Shown: positions 1 through 8,402 of the stretch, piece after piece
Layout: every line of letters starts with the position of its first letter
Numbering within the stretch: the first letter of the stretch is position 1
Source: an uncultured Lachnospiraceae bacterium
Lineage (GTDB): Bacteria; Bacillota; Clostridia; Lachnospirales; Lachnospiraceae
NCBI GenBank assembly: GCA_902803305.1
Contig: CADCPL010000141.1
Coordinates: 1 to 11,629 of the forward strand
Direction of reading: 5' to 3'
DNA: 11,629 nucleotides
Notes under the pieces: model-generated
Database searches by the model: none
The model's input: the letters and a program-made list of their open reading frames with translations, nothing else
Told to the model about the DNA's origin: nothing
Program-made: the position numbers and the translations under genes

Positions 1-752
1 GGGATACCTACGGCATCAGGCATGTTGCCGCCGTACTGGTTGACCATCTTAACGAATTCCTGAGGAACCGATGATGAACCGTGAAGAACGATCGGGAATC
101 CGGGAAGTCTCTTGATGCACTCCTCAAGAACGTCGAAACGAAGCGGAGGGGGAACCAGGATGCCGTCAGCGTTTCTTGTACACTGATCAGCAGTGAACTT
201 GTATGCGCCGTGGCTTGTTCCGATAGCGATCGCAAGAGAATCACAGCCTGTCTTGTCTACGAACTCTTCAACCTCTTCGGGACGTGTATAGCTTTCCTTA
301 CCTGCTTCTACAACAACCTCGTCCTCGATACCTGCAAGTGTTCCGAGCTCAGCCTCTACAACTACTCCGTTTGCGTGAGCGTACTCAACAACCTGCTTCG
401 TAAGAGCGATATTGTCTTCAAATGACTTGGAAGAAGCATCGATCATGACTGATGTGAAACCACCGTCGATACATGACTTACAAAGTTCAAAAGTATCACC
501 GTGGTCAAGATGCAGAGCTATGGGAATCTCGGGATTCTCTTCAACTGCTGCCTCTACGAGTTTTACAAGGTAGGTGTGGTTTGCATATGCTCTCGCACCC
601 TTTGAAACCTGAAGGATAACAGGGCTCTTCAGCTCGCCTGCTGCTTCCGTGATACCCTGAACGATCTCCATGTTGTTAACATTGAAAGCACCTACTGCAT
701 ATCCGCCGTCATATGCCTTCTTGAACATTTCGGTTGTGGTAACTAATGACAT
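1..752 (-). CDS. fba: Class II fructose-1,6-bisphosphate aldolase, 3' end cut off by the window edge
   Basis: The enzyme cleaves fructose 1,6-bisphosphate to dihydroxyacetone phosphate and glyceraldehyde 3-phosphate in cytosolic glycolysis, and runs in reverse in gluconeogenesis. The reading frame is open from an ATG at 752-750 to the edge and gives the first 250 residues; relatives are about 285-310 long, so the C-terminus is missing. Visible motifs are GAFNVNNME near residue 21, HLDHGDT at 81-87 (Asp83 matching the catalytic Asp and His84 a zinc ligand of the class II family), GTSHGAYK at 178-185 (second zinc His) and VLHGSSSVPQE at 222-232 (third zinc His and the Gly/Ser-rich phosphate-binding turn). 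The start is supported by AGAAAGGATG upstream and by the usual MSLVTTTEMF N-terminus. It follows mfd by 74 bases and has its own promoter, so it may be transcribed separately. Family assignment is firm. Confidence 0.96.
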   Translation of the reverse strand, partial: MSLVTTTEMFKKAYDGGYAVGAFNVNNMEIVQGITEAAGELKSPVILQVSKGARAYANHTYLVKLVEAAVEENPEIPIALHLDHGDTFELCKSCIDGGFTSVMIDASSKSFEDNIALTKQVVEYAHANGVVVEAELGTLAGIEDEVVVEAGKESYTRPEEVEEFVDKTGCDSLAIAIGTSHGAYKFTADQCTRNADGILVPPPLRFDVLEECIKRLPGFPIVLHGSSSVPQEFVKMVNQYGGNMPDAVGI

Positions 753-817
753 AACAATTCATCCTTTCTGTATAGTTTATTATATGATCCGACATCGTCG
801 GAAGATCACCGATTCAG

Positions 818-846
818 ATTATAGCATTAAGAGCCCGTGCTTACAA
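818..846 (-). promoter_or_regulatory. Predicted fba promoter with extended -10, overlapping the end of mfd
   Basis: Read on the minus strand, TGCTATAAT at 826-818 is a perfect extended -10 element. A -35-like TTGTAA (4 of 6 to TTGACA) lies at 846-841 with a 17-base spacer. Transcription would start near 811, giving a leader of about 58 bases that contains a short CCGAC/GTCGG hairpin at 789-801. The -35 and spacer lie inside the last codons of mfd, and the mfd stop (829-827) directly precedes the extended -10. A second TATAAT at 784-779 has no credible -35. Promoter identity is inferred from consensus only. Confidence 0.68.
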
Positions 847-3800
847 GCGATTTCATATCCTCACATAATTTCAGGCTGATCTCAAGAGGCTTTGATCCCG
901 AGGTCAGACCTCCCATTTCACCGGGTGATGATCTGTATATAAAACACGGTTTCTTCGTCGTAACAAGTCTTACCTTGCCTTTGTAAGCCGCAACAAACGG
1001 TGCGATCTTTGACGGGTCATAATCGGCATTCGGCAGCACTCTGAACTCTATCGTATTATCTTTCTGGGCGATCTCGGTCACAAATACCGATCTTGCTATC
1101 GTCCTCAGATACGCCACAAGAAGAAGGTTGTCCACGCTCTTTGGTATCGATCCGAACCTGTCCGTAAGCTCATCTCTCATATCATCCATCTCTTCCTTCG
1201 ATGATATGTTTGCGATCCGTTTGTAGACGTCGATCTTCTGATTTTCACTTACGATATACGTATCCGGTATGAATGCGTCTATATCAAGCTCGACATTTAC
1301 GGGATCCTCTTCCCTGACCTCTTCCCCCTTTTTCTTCTTTACGGCTTCATTAAGGAGTTTGCAGTAAAGGTCGTATCCCACTGCGTTCATGTGTCCAGAC
1401 TGACGCTCTCCCAAAAGGTTTCCGGCTCCCCTTATCTCAAGGTCCTGCATGGCGATCTTGAATCCGCTTCCGAGCTCTGTAAAATCCCTTATCGCCTGAA
1501 GTCTCTTTTCCGCTACCTCGCGGAGCACTTTATTGCGCCTGTACATCAGAAAAGCATACGCTGTACGATTGGACCTTCCTATACGTCCGCGAAGCTGATA
1601 CAGCTGCGACAGTCCCATCTGATCCGCATCATGTATTATCATCGTGTTGACGTTCGGGATATCAAGACCTGTCTCGATTATCGTGGTAGATACGAGTACG
1701 TCGATCTCACCCGAGACAAAATCATACATTATGCGTTCAAGCTCAGCCTCCTTCATCTGTCCGTGCGCAAATGAAATCCGTGCATCCGGAAGCAGTCTCG
1801 ACAGGTGAGCCGTCATATCGGCGATGGACTGTATCCTGTTATACACATAAAATACCTGCCCGTCTCTTGCGAGCTCGCGGCTGATGGCTTCTCTTACGAG
1901 TTCCTCGTTGTATTCCATCACAAACGTCTGTATGGGAACACGGTCCTGCGGCGCCTCTTCAAGTACGCTCATATCCCTTATCCCGATAAGACTCATATGA
2001 AGAGTTCTCGGGATGGGTGTTGCGGTAAGAGTCAGGACATCAACGTTCTCCTTGATCTTTTTTATCTTCTCCTTGTGTGATACTCCGAAACGCTGTTCCT
2101 CATCGATTATGAGAAGGCCGAGGTCCCTGAATTTCACATCGGCCGACAGCACCCTGTGTGTACCGATAACGATATCGACCATACCGTTCGCAAGATCCCT
2201 TACCGTCTTTCTGATCTCGGACGCGCTCCTGAACCTGCACAGAAGATCTATCCTTACCGGATAATCCTTCATTCTCTGAACGAATGTCGTATAGTGCTGC
2301 TGTGCAAGTACAGTCGTGGGGACAAGATATACGACCTGTTTTCCCTCCTGGACCGCCTTGAATGCAGCACGTATCGCGATCTCGGTCTTGCCGTATCCGA
2401 CATCTCCGCATATGAGTCTGTCCATGATCTTGGAAGACTGCATATCGCGCTTTGTGTCTTCGATCGCCGCCATCTGATCTTCGGTCTCTTCGAAAGGAAA
2501 CAGTTCTTCAAACTCCGTCTGCCATACAGTATCGGGGCCGTACTCATATCCGGTCCGTGATGACCTTACGGCATACAGATCGACAAGATCCTGTGCTATC
2601 GCATCGACGGCCTCTCTGACCTTTGACTTGGTCTTGCTCCACTCCTGTCCTCCGAGCTTGTTAAGTTTTGGAGCATGTGAATCCTTTGAAGCATATTTCT
2701 GTATCGTATCAAGTGCGGTTGCGGGTATATACAGATTACCCCCGTCCCTGTACGATATCTTCATGTAATCCTTCGTAACTCCGCCAACGTTTACCTGTTC
2801 TATGCCGCGGTATACTCCAAGCCCGTGACTGATATGTACGACATAGTCGCCGGGAGACAGTTCTGAAAAGCTTGCTATATGGCTCCCTTCGAACTTAGTC
2901 TTTTTCCTCTTTTTCCGATGTCTCTGGGTAAAAACATCCGCCTCGGAGATCACGACAAACTTGATCAGCGGATACTCAAAGCCCTGCGTGAGTCTGCCGT
3001 ACGTTACCATTATCTCCCCGTCTGCCACTTCCCTGTCGGGGTTCTCGGTGTAAAACGCATTAAGCCCGCCGTCGCGAAGGTCCTCTGCCAGTCTTGCGGC
3101 TCTTGTCCTCGAGGCGGAAAGCAGTATAACGCGGTATGAATTCTTGGAAAATCTCTTAAGGTCGGACACGAGAGACTCAAAACTGTTGTTATAACTGTTC
3201 ATCGCCCTCGTATTTACATTTACGCTGCAGTATGTTTTGAGTATTCCCTGCGGGAGTGCAAGAGTTGACATGGCAACCGCGTGCGAGTTCTCAAAACGTG
3301 CAAGCACTTCATGCGCAAAAAAGACGATCTTCGTCTGTCCGGGAAGGACATAACCTTTCTCAAGGCGCATCTTCATACTCTCGGAAAACTCGGCCTCAAC
3401 GGCACCTGCGGTATCTTTAAGCCTTACGGGTTCGTCAAGAAAGAACACACATGATCTTTCCGAAAAATAATCCGCCAGGCTCTTTGTATCATCATAAAAA
3501 TATCCGATAAAGCTGTCCGGATTGATTCCGGATTGACCCGATATCTCAAGTTCCTCTTCCAGGTTCGCTGCGATCTTGCGTGCATTTGCGGCTTCTTCTG
3601 TCTTGAAGGATTCACGGTACTTTTTGTATACTTCCCCGGCCTCCTTCTTTATCTTATCCATTCCCCGGGCAAGGCGATCTTCATCAAGCACGATCTCAGA
3701 AGCGGGGTATATGGCTGCCGTATTCTTTTTTTCAATGGAACGCTGACTGAGGATATCAAATGTACGTATGGAATCCACAGTGTCTCCCCACAGTTCTATC

Positions 3801-4369
3801 CTGACCGGATTGTCATCCGTAAGGGGGTATATATCGATGATCCCTCCACGAATGGAAAACTGACCTTTTCCTTCGATCTGATAGTTCCTGACATACCCGG
3901 CTCTTGTAAGCTGTGCGGCGAGCTCTGTCTCCGTAATACTGCCGCCTTCGTCTATATATATGATGGCATCTTCAATGTATGAAAGGGGGATAACGCGAGA
4001 CATGAATGCATCCACCGTAGTTACTATGGTGCATTTCCTGCGCTCAAGCAGCGCCCTTATACAGCACATCCTCTGCTCGGTTATGACATTTCCGGCAAGG
4101 TCCGCCTGGAAAAAGATAAGGTCCTTGGCGGGAAACAGACAGACATCCGGATCGTAGAACTTGTAATCCTCATATATCTGCCTTGCTTTTGTCTCACTAA
4201 AAGTAACGATGATTTTGAGATCAAAATCATCGCCAAGTCCGTAAATCATGTGCAGTTTTTGAGGATCTACACATCCGTCCGCAGAGGCTGCGCCCTTGCC
4301 CGTCCTCAAATGATCCTTCAGTTTTCCGTATTCCGCCAGAAGCGAAATCGGAACATCAAACGATCTCAT
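827..4369 (-). CDS. mfd: Transcription-repair coupling factor Mfd
   Basis: Mfd binds RNA polymerase stalled at DNA lesions, pushes it off by ATP-driven translocation and recruits UvrA. The 1180-residue length is normal for the family. Domains in order: UvrB-like N-terminal region about 1-200, with the degenerate nucleotide site usual in Mfd and the segment FSIRGGIIDIYP at 171-182; a linker rich in Lys/Arg near 483-492; the RNA polymerase interaction domain beginning SPGDYVVHISHGLG at 505-518; the superfamily 2 helicase/translocase with Walker A GDVGYGKTE at 655-663, DEEQRFG at 756-762, TATPIPRT at 782-789 and QLRGRIGRS at 925-933; the TRG region to IRGAGNLLGERQSGH at 979-993; and the C-terminal regulatory domain to 1180. 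The start at 4369 has AAGGA six bases upstream and overlaps the 3' end of pth by 14 bases, suggesting translational coupling. No truncation or frameshift is visible. Confidence 0.98.
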   Translation of the reverse strand: MRSFDVPISLLAEYGKLKDHLRTGKGAASADGCVDPQKLHMIYGLGDDFDLKIIVTFSETKARQIYEDYKFYDPDVCLFPAKDLIFFQADLAGNVITEQRMCCIRALLERRKCTIVTTVDAFMSRVIPLSYIEDAIIYIDEGGSITETELAAQLTRAGYVRNYQIEGKGQFSIRGGIIDIYPLTDDNPVRIELWGDTVDSIRTFDILSQRSIEKKNTAAIYPASEIVLDEDRLARGMDKIKKEAGEVYKKYRESFKTEEAANARKIAANLEEELEISGQSGINPDSFIGYFYDDTKSLADYFSERSCVFFLDEPVRLKDTAGAVEAEFSESMKMRLEKGYVLPGQTKIVFFAHEVLARFENSHAVAMSTLALPQGILKTYCSVNVNTRAMNSYNNSFESLVSDLKRFSKNSYRVILLSASRTRAARLAEDLRDGGLNAFYTENPDREVADGEIMVTYGRLTQGFEYPLIKFVVISEADVFTQRHRKKRKKTKFEGSHIASFSELSPGDYVVHISHGLGVYRGIEQVNVGGVTKDYMKISYRDGGNLYIPATALDTIQKYASKDSHAPKLNKLGGQEWSKTKSKVREAVDAIAQDLVDLYAVRSSRTGYEYGPDTVWQTEFEELFPFEETEDQMAAIEDTKRDMQSSKIMDRLICGDVGYGKTEIAIRAAFKAVQEGKQVVYLVPTTVLAQQHYTTFVQRMKDYPVRIDLLCRFRSASEIRKTVRDLANGMVDIVIGTHRVLSADVKFRDLGLLIIDEEQRFGVSHKEKIKKIKENVDVLTLTATPIPRTLHMSLIGIRDMSVLEEAPQDRVPIQTFVMEYNEELVREAISRELARDGQVFYVYNRIQSIADMTAHLSRLLPDARISFAHGQMKEAELERIMYDFVSGEIDVLVSTTIIETGLDIPNVNTMIIHDADQMGLSQLYQLRGRIGRSNRTAYAFLMYRRNKVLREVAEKRLQAIRDFTELGSGFKIAMQDLEIRGAGNLLGERQSGHMNAVGYDLYCKLLNEAVKKKKGEEVREEDPVNVELDIDAFIPDTYIVSENQKIDVYKRIANISSKEEMDDMRDELTDRFGSIPKSVDNLLLVAYLRTIARSVFVTEIAQKDNTIEFRVLPNADYDPSKIAPFVAAYKGKVRLVTTKKPCFIYRSSPGEMGGLTSGSKPLEISLKLCEDMKSLVSTGS

Positions 4370-4946
4370 CTTCTTCCTTTTTCGATCCGTTATATCTGTT
4401 CATCGCAGCATCTATTCCGTCATTTAAAATAGTCACAACGGAGTTTGCCGCCTCTATGAACGCCACCTCCATGATCTGTCTTTCCTTCTCGGTGTAATGT
4501 CCGAGAACGTGATCGGCAAGATCATATCCTTTCGGTTTGTCACCCACTCCGACGCGTATTCTCATGAACTCATCGGTACCCAGATGGGTGATTATGTTCT
4601 TCATGCCGTTATGTCCGCCGGCACTTCCTGCTTTTCTTATCCTGATCCGTCCGGGTGCCAGATTGATATCATCGTATATCACGATCAGTTCGGAAGATAC
4701 GTCTATCTTGTAATAATCAACAAGCATCCTGACGCTTTCACCGCTGAGGTTCATGAATGTCTGCGGCATCGCGAGCATAACCTTGCTGCCTTCTATCACG
4801 CCTTTTCCGCAGATCGCCCTGTGCTTGATGTAATCCGTTTCGATACCGAATCTGTCCGCCAGTATCTGAACTACCTCAAATCCTGCATTATGCCTCGTTC
4901 CGGCATATTCCGGACTGGGATTTCCGAGACCGACTATTATATACAT
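4356..4946 (-). CDS. pth: Peptidyl-tRNA hydrolase
   Basis: Pth releases peptides from peptidyl-tRNA that has dropped off ribosomes, recycling the tRNA in the cytosol. The 196-residue length fits the bacterial Pth family. Visible family motifs are GLGNP at 6-10 (Asn9), TRHNAGF at 17-23 (catalytic His19, equivalent to E. coli His20), PQTFMNLSG at 61-69 (Met65, Asn66), YDDINLAPG at 91-99 (Asp92) and GSAGGHNGMK at 107-116 (His112, Asn113). All the key residues are intact. The ATG at 4946 is one base downstream of the ahcY stop, with a weak GCAGG site inside the ahcY end, so translation is probably coupled to ahcY. The stop lies inside mfd. The adjacent pth-mfd pair is also found in Bacillus, where pth is called spoVC. 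Confidence 0.98.
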   Translation of the reverse strand: MYIIVGLGNPSPEYAGTRHNAGFEVVQILADRFGIETDYIKHRAICGKGVIEGSKVMLAMPQTFMNLSGESVRMLVDYYKIDVSSELIVIYDDINLAPGRIRIRKAGSAGGHNGMKNIITHLGTDEFMRIRVGVGDKPKGYDLADHVLGHYTEKERQIMEVAFIEAANSVVTILNDGIDAAMNRYNGSKKEEDEIV

Positions 4947-4947
4947 A

Positions 4948-6198
4948 TCAACCTGCCGAAGAACTGTTAAGATAAGCTTCCTGCTCCGGCGTCAGAACAT
5001 CGATCTTCTTTCCGAGGAAGTCAAGCTTCCTGACAGCCACGTCACGGTCAACCTCTTGGGGAACATCGATTATCATCTTGTCAAAGTTTCCCTCATGCTC
5101 AACGAGATACTTTGCGGAAAGAGCCTGGATCGCAAATGACATATCCATGATCTCGGCCGGATGACCGTCACCGCACGCAAGGTTTACAAGCCTTCCCTCA
5201 CCGAGTACGTATACATACTGTCCGGTAGGGAGCTTGTATCCTATTATGTTGTTTCGCATCTCTTTGTGCTCTACGGCGATCTTGCGAAGTCCCGCCATAT
5301 CTATCTCGCAGTCAAAATGACCTGCATTGCAAAGGATCGCACCGTCTTTCATAACGGCAAAATCTTCCTCGTCAATGACTTTATCACATCCCGTTACGGT
5401 AACAAAGAAGTCACCGAGCTTTGCGGCGTCATTCATCGGCATAACATCAAATCCGTCCATGACTGCTTCGATCGCCTTTACCGGATCTATCTCGGTCACG
5501 ATGACTCTTGCTCCGAGGCCTTTTGCTCTCATGGCAACACCTTTTCCGCACCAACCGTAACCGGCAACAACTACTATCTTACCTGCAACGATCAGGTTAG
5601 TCGTCCTGTTGATGCCGTCCCAAACAGACTGGCCTGTTCCGTATCTGTTATCGAAGAAATGCTTGCACTGTGCGTTGTTGACAAGCACCATCGGGAATTT
5701 CAGTTCCTTGTCCCTGTCCATGGCGATCAGTCGCAGGATACCCGTTGTGGTTTCCTCACATCCTCCTATGACTCCGGGAATGAGCTGTGGCATCTCGGTG
5801 TGGATCATATGAACGAGATCTCCGCCGTCATCTATTATAATGTTGGGTCCGCATGAAAGGACCGCGCGGATGTGACTGTTATACTCTTCGTCCGTTGTCC
5901 CGTGCCATGCATGAACTTCAAGTCCTGCCGCTACAAGAGCTGCGGCAACGTCATCCTGTGTTGAAAGAGGATTGGACCCCGTAACATACATCTCGGCTCC
6001 GCCCGCTGCAAGCACCTTGCACAGATATGCGGTCTTTGCCTCAAGATGAACTGAAAGAGCGATCTTCTTTCCCTTAAAAGGCTTTGTCTTTGAAAACTCT
6101 TCTTCAAGAGTCCTCAAAAGATCACAGTTTCTTTTTACCCATTCTATCTTTTTTTCTCCCGAAGGAGCCAGGTTTATATCTTTTATCTCGCTTGCCAT
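4948..6198 (-). CDS. ahcY: Adenosylhomocysteinase (S-adenosylhomocysteine hydrolase), short form
   Basis: The enzyme reversibly splits S-adenosylhomocysteine into adenosine and homocysteine using bound NAD, removing the product inhibitor of methyltransferases. It has 416 residues. Substrate-domain residues are visible: His51, IDDGGD at 122-127, CEETTTG at 147-153, and Lys179 with FDNRYGTGQS at 182-191 (Asp183, Asn184). The NAD-binding Rossmann motif GYGWCGKG is at 213-220, followed by NAGHF at 291-295 and GDGHP at 343-347. The protein resembles the short Thermotoga/archaeal form: it ends soon after LTPEQEAYL and lacks the Lys-Tyr tail that reaches into the NAD site of the neighbouring subunit in the long form. 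Relatives in methanogens include S-inosylhomocysteine hydrolases, so the exact substrate is slightly uncertain. GGGAG lies five bases before the ATG. It sits 14 bases after prs and one base before pth. Confidence 0.95.
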   Translation of the reverse strand: MASEIKDINLAPSGEKKIEWVKRNCDLLRTLEEEFSKTKPFKGKKIALSVHLEAKTAYLCKVLAAGGAEMYVTGSNPLSTQDDVAAALVAAGLEVHAWHGTTDEEYNSHIRAVLSCGPNIIIDDGGDLVHMIHTEMPQLIPGVIGGCEETTTGILRLIAMDRDKELKFPMVLVNNAQCKHFFDNRYGTGQSVWDGINRTTNLIVAGKIVVVAGYGWCGKGVAMRAKGLGARVIVTEIDPVKAIEAVMDGFDVMPMNDAAKLGDFFVTVTGCDKVIDEEDFAVMKDGAILCNAGHFDCEIDMAGLRKIAVEHKEMRNNIIGYKLPTGQYVYVLGEGRLVNLACGDGHPAEIMDMSFAIQALSAKYLVEHEGNFDKMIIDVPQEVDRDVAVRKLDFLGKKIDVLTPEQEAYLNSSSAG

Positions 6199-6212
6199 AT
6201 TTTCTCCCTTTG

Positions 6213-7412
6213 TCAGCCTTCTGCGCTTTCCTGTTTCTCTCTGTATTCCGCGATCGCTGCCTGTATCCTGTCATTCGGATTGAGCAGATCGCTGATAGAG
6301 ATATCATGATTGAGTGTGTCTATTATGTATGCGATATACTTACTCATATCGCAGTTGATGTAGTATTCTCTTTCCAGAAGTTCGGGCGTCTGGTATATAA
6401 GATTGGTCGTCAGTATCTTATCGAACAGTCCCTGTTCATATGCTTCGTCAATGACTGAAAGACCATTAGTAAACAGGCCGAAAGTAGCGGCGATGAATAT
6501 CCTGCCTGCATTTCTCTTCTTGAGCTGCTTGGCCACCTCGATCACGGTCTCTCCCGATGAGATCATGTCATCGATCACGATGATATCTTTTCCTTCCACT
6601 GAAGATCCGAGGAACTCGTGACTGACTATAGGATTGCGTCCTTCGATCACGCGCGTGTAGTCCCTTCTCTTATAGAACATTCCCATATCAAGACCGAGGA
6701 CGTTGGCCGTGTAGATCGCTCTGCTCATACCGCCTTCATCGGGACTTACCACCATCATGTGTCCACTGTCAAGCTGCAGGTCATTTACGTTCTTGAGCAG
6801 TCCCTTTACGAACTGGTATGTCGGCTGAACGGTCTCGAATCCGTTAAGAGGTATGGCATTCTGAACTCTCGAATCATGAGCATCAAATGTGATGATATTA
6901 TCCACTCCCATGCGGACGAGTTCCTGAAGTGCAAGAGCACAGTCGAGAGATTCTCTTGTGTTCCTCTTATGCTGTCTGCTCTCATACAGGAAAGGCATTA
7001 TGACAGTGATCCTTCTTGCTTTTCCTCCGACTGCAGCGATTATTCTCTTAAGATCCTGATAGTGATCATCCGGTGACATGTGGTTTTGGATCCCACATAA
7101 TGAATAGGTCAGACTGTAATTATTGACATCTACTATGAGATACAGATCGGTACCTCTTACCGACTCGTTGATTATACCCTTTGCTTCGCCCGAGCCGAAC
7201 CTTGCTATCTTGGCATCGAGTATGTATGAATCCCTCTGATATCCGGCAAAAGCAAGCGAGTCCTTATGCTCGTTCTCCCGCTCGGTCCTCCACCTGACAA
7301 GATAAGAATCTATTTTCTTTCCGAGATTCTTACATCCTTCAAGTGGTATCATCCTAAGTGAACCGACAGGTATTGTCTCAAGATTTCGTTTCTCTTCATG
7401 TGGATTGTTCAT
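6213..7412 (-). CDS. prs: Divergent ribose-phosphate pyrophosphokinase (PRPP synthetase family)
   Basis: The family transfers pyrophosphate from ATP to ribose 5-phosphate, making PRPP for nucleotide, His and Trp synthesis. At 399 residues it is longer than the usual 310-320, with an N-terminal extension of about 45 residues and an insertion around 101-122. Family hallmarks: RFGSGE at 71-76 (usual RFxDGE), ESVRG at 83-87, MPFLYESRQHKR at 139-150 in place of the usual PYxxYARQDRK loop, FDAHDSR at 176-182 in place of DLHAxQ, VVSPDEGG at 221-228, YKRR at 247-250 keeping the catalytic Lys and Arg, and IDDMISSGET at 280-289 in place of DDMIDTxGT. The fold and family are clear; normal catalysis is likely but not proven, because several active-site loops differ. 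A very strong GGGAGGAG lies eight bases before the ATG, starting right at the dnaI stop. It may be an alternate lineage-specific Prs or a regulatory paralogue. Confidence 0.85.
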   Translation of the reverse strand: MNNPHEEKRNLETIPVGSLRMIPLEGCKNLGKKIDSYLVRWRTERENEHKDSLAFAGYQRDSYILDAKIARFGSGEAKGIINESVRGTDLYLIVDVNNYSLTYSLCGIQNHMSPDDHYQDLKRIIAAVGGKARRITVIMPFLYESRQHKRNTRESLDCALALQELVRMGVDNIITFDAHDSRVQNAIPLNGFETVQPTYQFVKGLLKNVNDLQLDSGHMMVVSPDEGGMSRAIYTANVLGLDMGMFYKRRDYTRVIEGRNPIVSHEFLGSSVEGKDIIVIDDMISSGETVIEVAKQLKKRNAGRIFIAATFGLFTNGLSVIDEAYEQGLFDKILTTNLIYQTPELLEREYYINCDMSKYIAYIIDTLNHDISISDLLNPNDRIQAAIAEYREKQESAEG

Positions 7413-7427
7413 GCAGACGGCTCCTCC

Positions 7428-8393
7428 CTATAGTGCCGATCTTCTCTTCCTGATACGGATATCCTCCACATCGGGATGAAGAACGGTATAGCTTCCGAAA
7501 ATCCTTGAAAAATTACGTTCCGTATATCTTCCGTCAATATCTTCGAATGAAAGATTTGTGGAAATGATGGTTGATTTCTTTCGAAGATCTCTCTCATTGA
7601 TTATATCAAATAATCTTGACGCAACAAAAGAATTGACGCTCTCCGTTCCCAGGTCGTCAATTATCAGCAGATCACATGTATAAATGTCTTTTTGAACGTC
7701 CCAGGATCCTTCTTCATCATATCTGAACAGTTCCCGGGAAAGTGTATCAAACAACCGCATGGATGTAAAGTATATAACGGAATATCCTTTATCAAGTATC
7801 GCCTTTGCCATGCAGTTTGTCAGGAATGTTTTTCCGACTCCCACATTTCCGTACAGAAGGATATTCTCATACTTCTTTCCGAAATCATCCGCGAAGCGCC
7901 TGCATGTTTTGATGATCTCTTTCATCCGCTCGGCCTCGCTGTCGGTATAATACTCGAGGCTCAGCGTATCAAAATTCTCTCTCTGCAGTATCTCTTCAAT
8001 ATTGGACTGCTTGTACATATACCGAAGTTCCGCCTGTCTCAGGCAGTGGCATTTGGTATGCCCGTCCGTATATCCCGTATCTTTGCAGTCGCTGCACTCG
8101 TATTTTTCTTCAAGAAAATCTGCGGGAAAGCCGTGCTCTTTAAGAAGCTGCTGCTGCCGCGTGGTCAGATCTTCTATCTCTTTCTTCATCTTTGATGTGG
8201 CGGATCCGTCGCCATCAAAAACTCTTTTGGCACACTCCATTGCAAGATCTGTGATGCCATCCTCTATCTTTGCGTACTCGGGTATCTCAGCGAATATTTT
8301 TTTCTTTGCTTCTTCGGCATTATGTCTGGCCCTTGTACGACGCTCTTCGTACTCATGCATTATCTCATCGTACTGCGATCTTGAAAGCGGCAT
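7428..8393 (-). CDS. dnaI: DnaI-like replicative helicase loader, AAA+ ATPase
   Basis: DnaI/DnaC family proteins load the replicative helicase onto DNA at initiation and at restart. The 321-residue protein shows an N-terminal, probably helical and charged region (about 1-90), where DnaI contacts the helicase, then a small zinc site with Cys100, Cys103, Cys115 and Cys117 (YECSDCKDTGYTDGHTKCHC). The AAA+ domain follows, with Walker A GNVGVGKT at 182-189, Walker B LLIIDDLG at 242-249, sensor 1 STIISTN at 274-280 and a candidate arginine finger in NFSRIFGS near 294-301. The start codon follows GGGAG by five bases, and the first G of that site is the last base of the dnaD stop codon. The adjacency to dnaD supports loader function over the similar IstB transposition helpers, which lack this context and zinc region. 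Confidence 0.95.
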   Translation of the reverse strand: MPLSRSQYDEIMHEYEERRTRARHNAEEAKKKIFAEIPEYAKIEDGITDLAMECAKRVFDGDGSATSKMKKEIEDLTTRQQQLLKEHGFPADFLEEKYECSDCKDTGYTDGHTKCHCLRQAELRYMYKQSNIEEILQRENFDTLSLEYYTDSEAERMKEIIKTCRRFADDFGKKYENILLYGNVGVGKTFLTNCMAKAILDKGYSVIYFTSMRLFDTLSRELFRYDEEGSWDVQKDIYTCDLLIIDDLGTESVNSFVASRLFDIINERDLRKKSTIISTNLSFEDIDGRYTERNFSRIFGSYTVLHPDVEDIRIRKRRSAL

Positions 8394-8402
8394 TTTTTCT
8401 CC

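Noticed and set aside
81..425. Plus-strand open frame within fba
   Set aside because: It lies opposite the strongly conserved aldolase coding sequence and has no recognisable domain.
789..801. Terminator for mfd at the CCGAC/GTCGG hairpin
   Set aside because: The stem is only five base pairs and is followed by an AT-mixed sequence without a T run in the minus direction. It may just be a leader hairpin of fba.
5161..5856. 231-residue plus-strand open frame opposite ahcY
   Set aside because: It is the mirror of a conserved gene; long shadow frames are expected from the codon bias here. No family motif and no ribosome site.
6199..6215. SAH riboswitch upstream of ahcY
   Set aside because: Only 14 bases separate prs from ahcY, holding a ribosome binding site; there is no room for the aptamer.
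7428..8393. IstB-type transposon helper ATPase
   Set aside because: The AAA+ core is similar, but the Cys-rich zinc site, the N-terminal region and the adjacent dnaD gene indicate DnaI. No transposase or inverted terminal repeats are visible.
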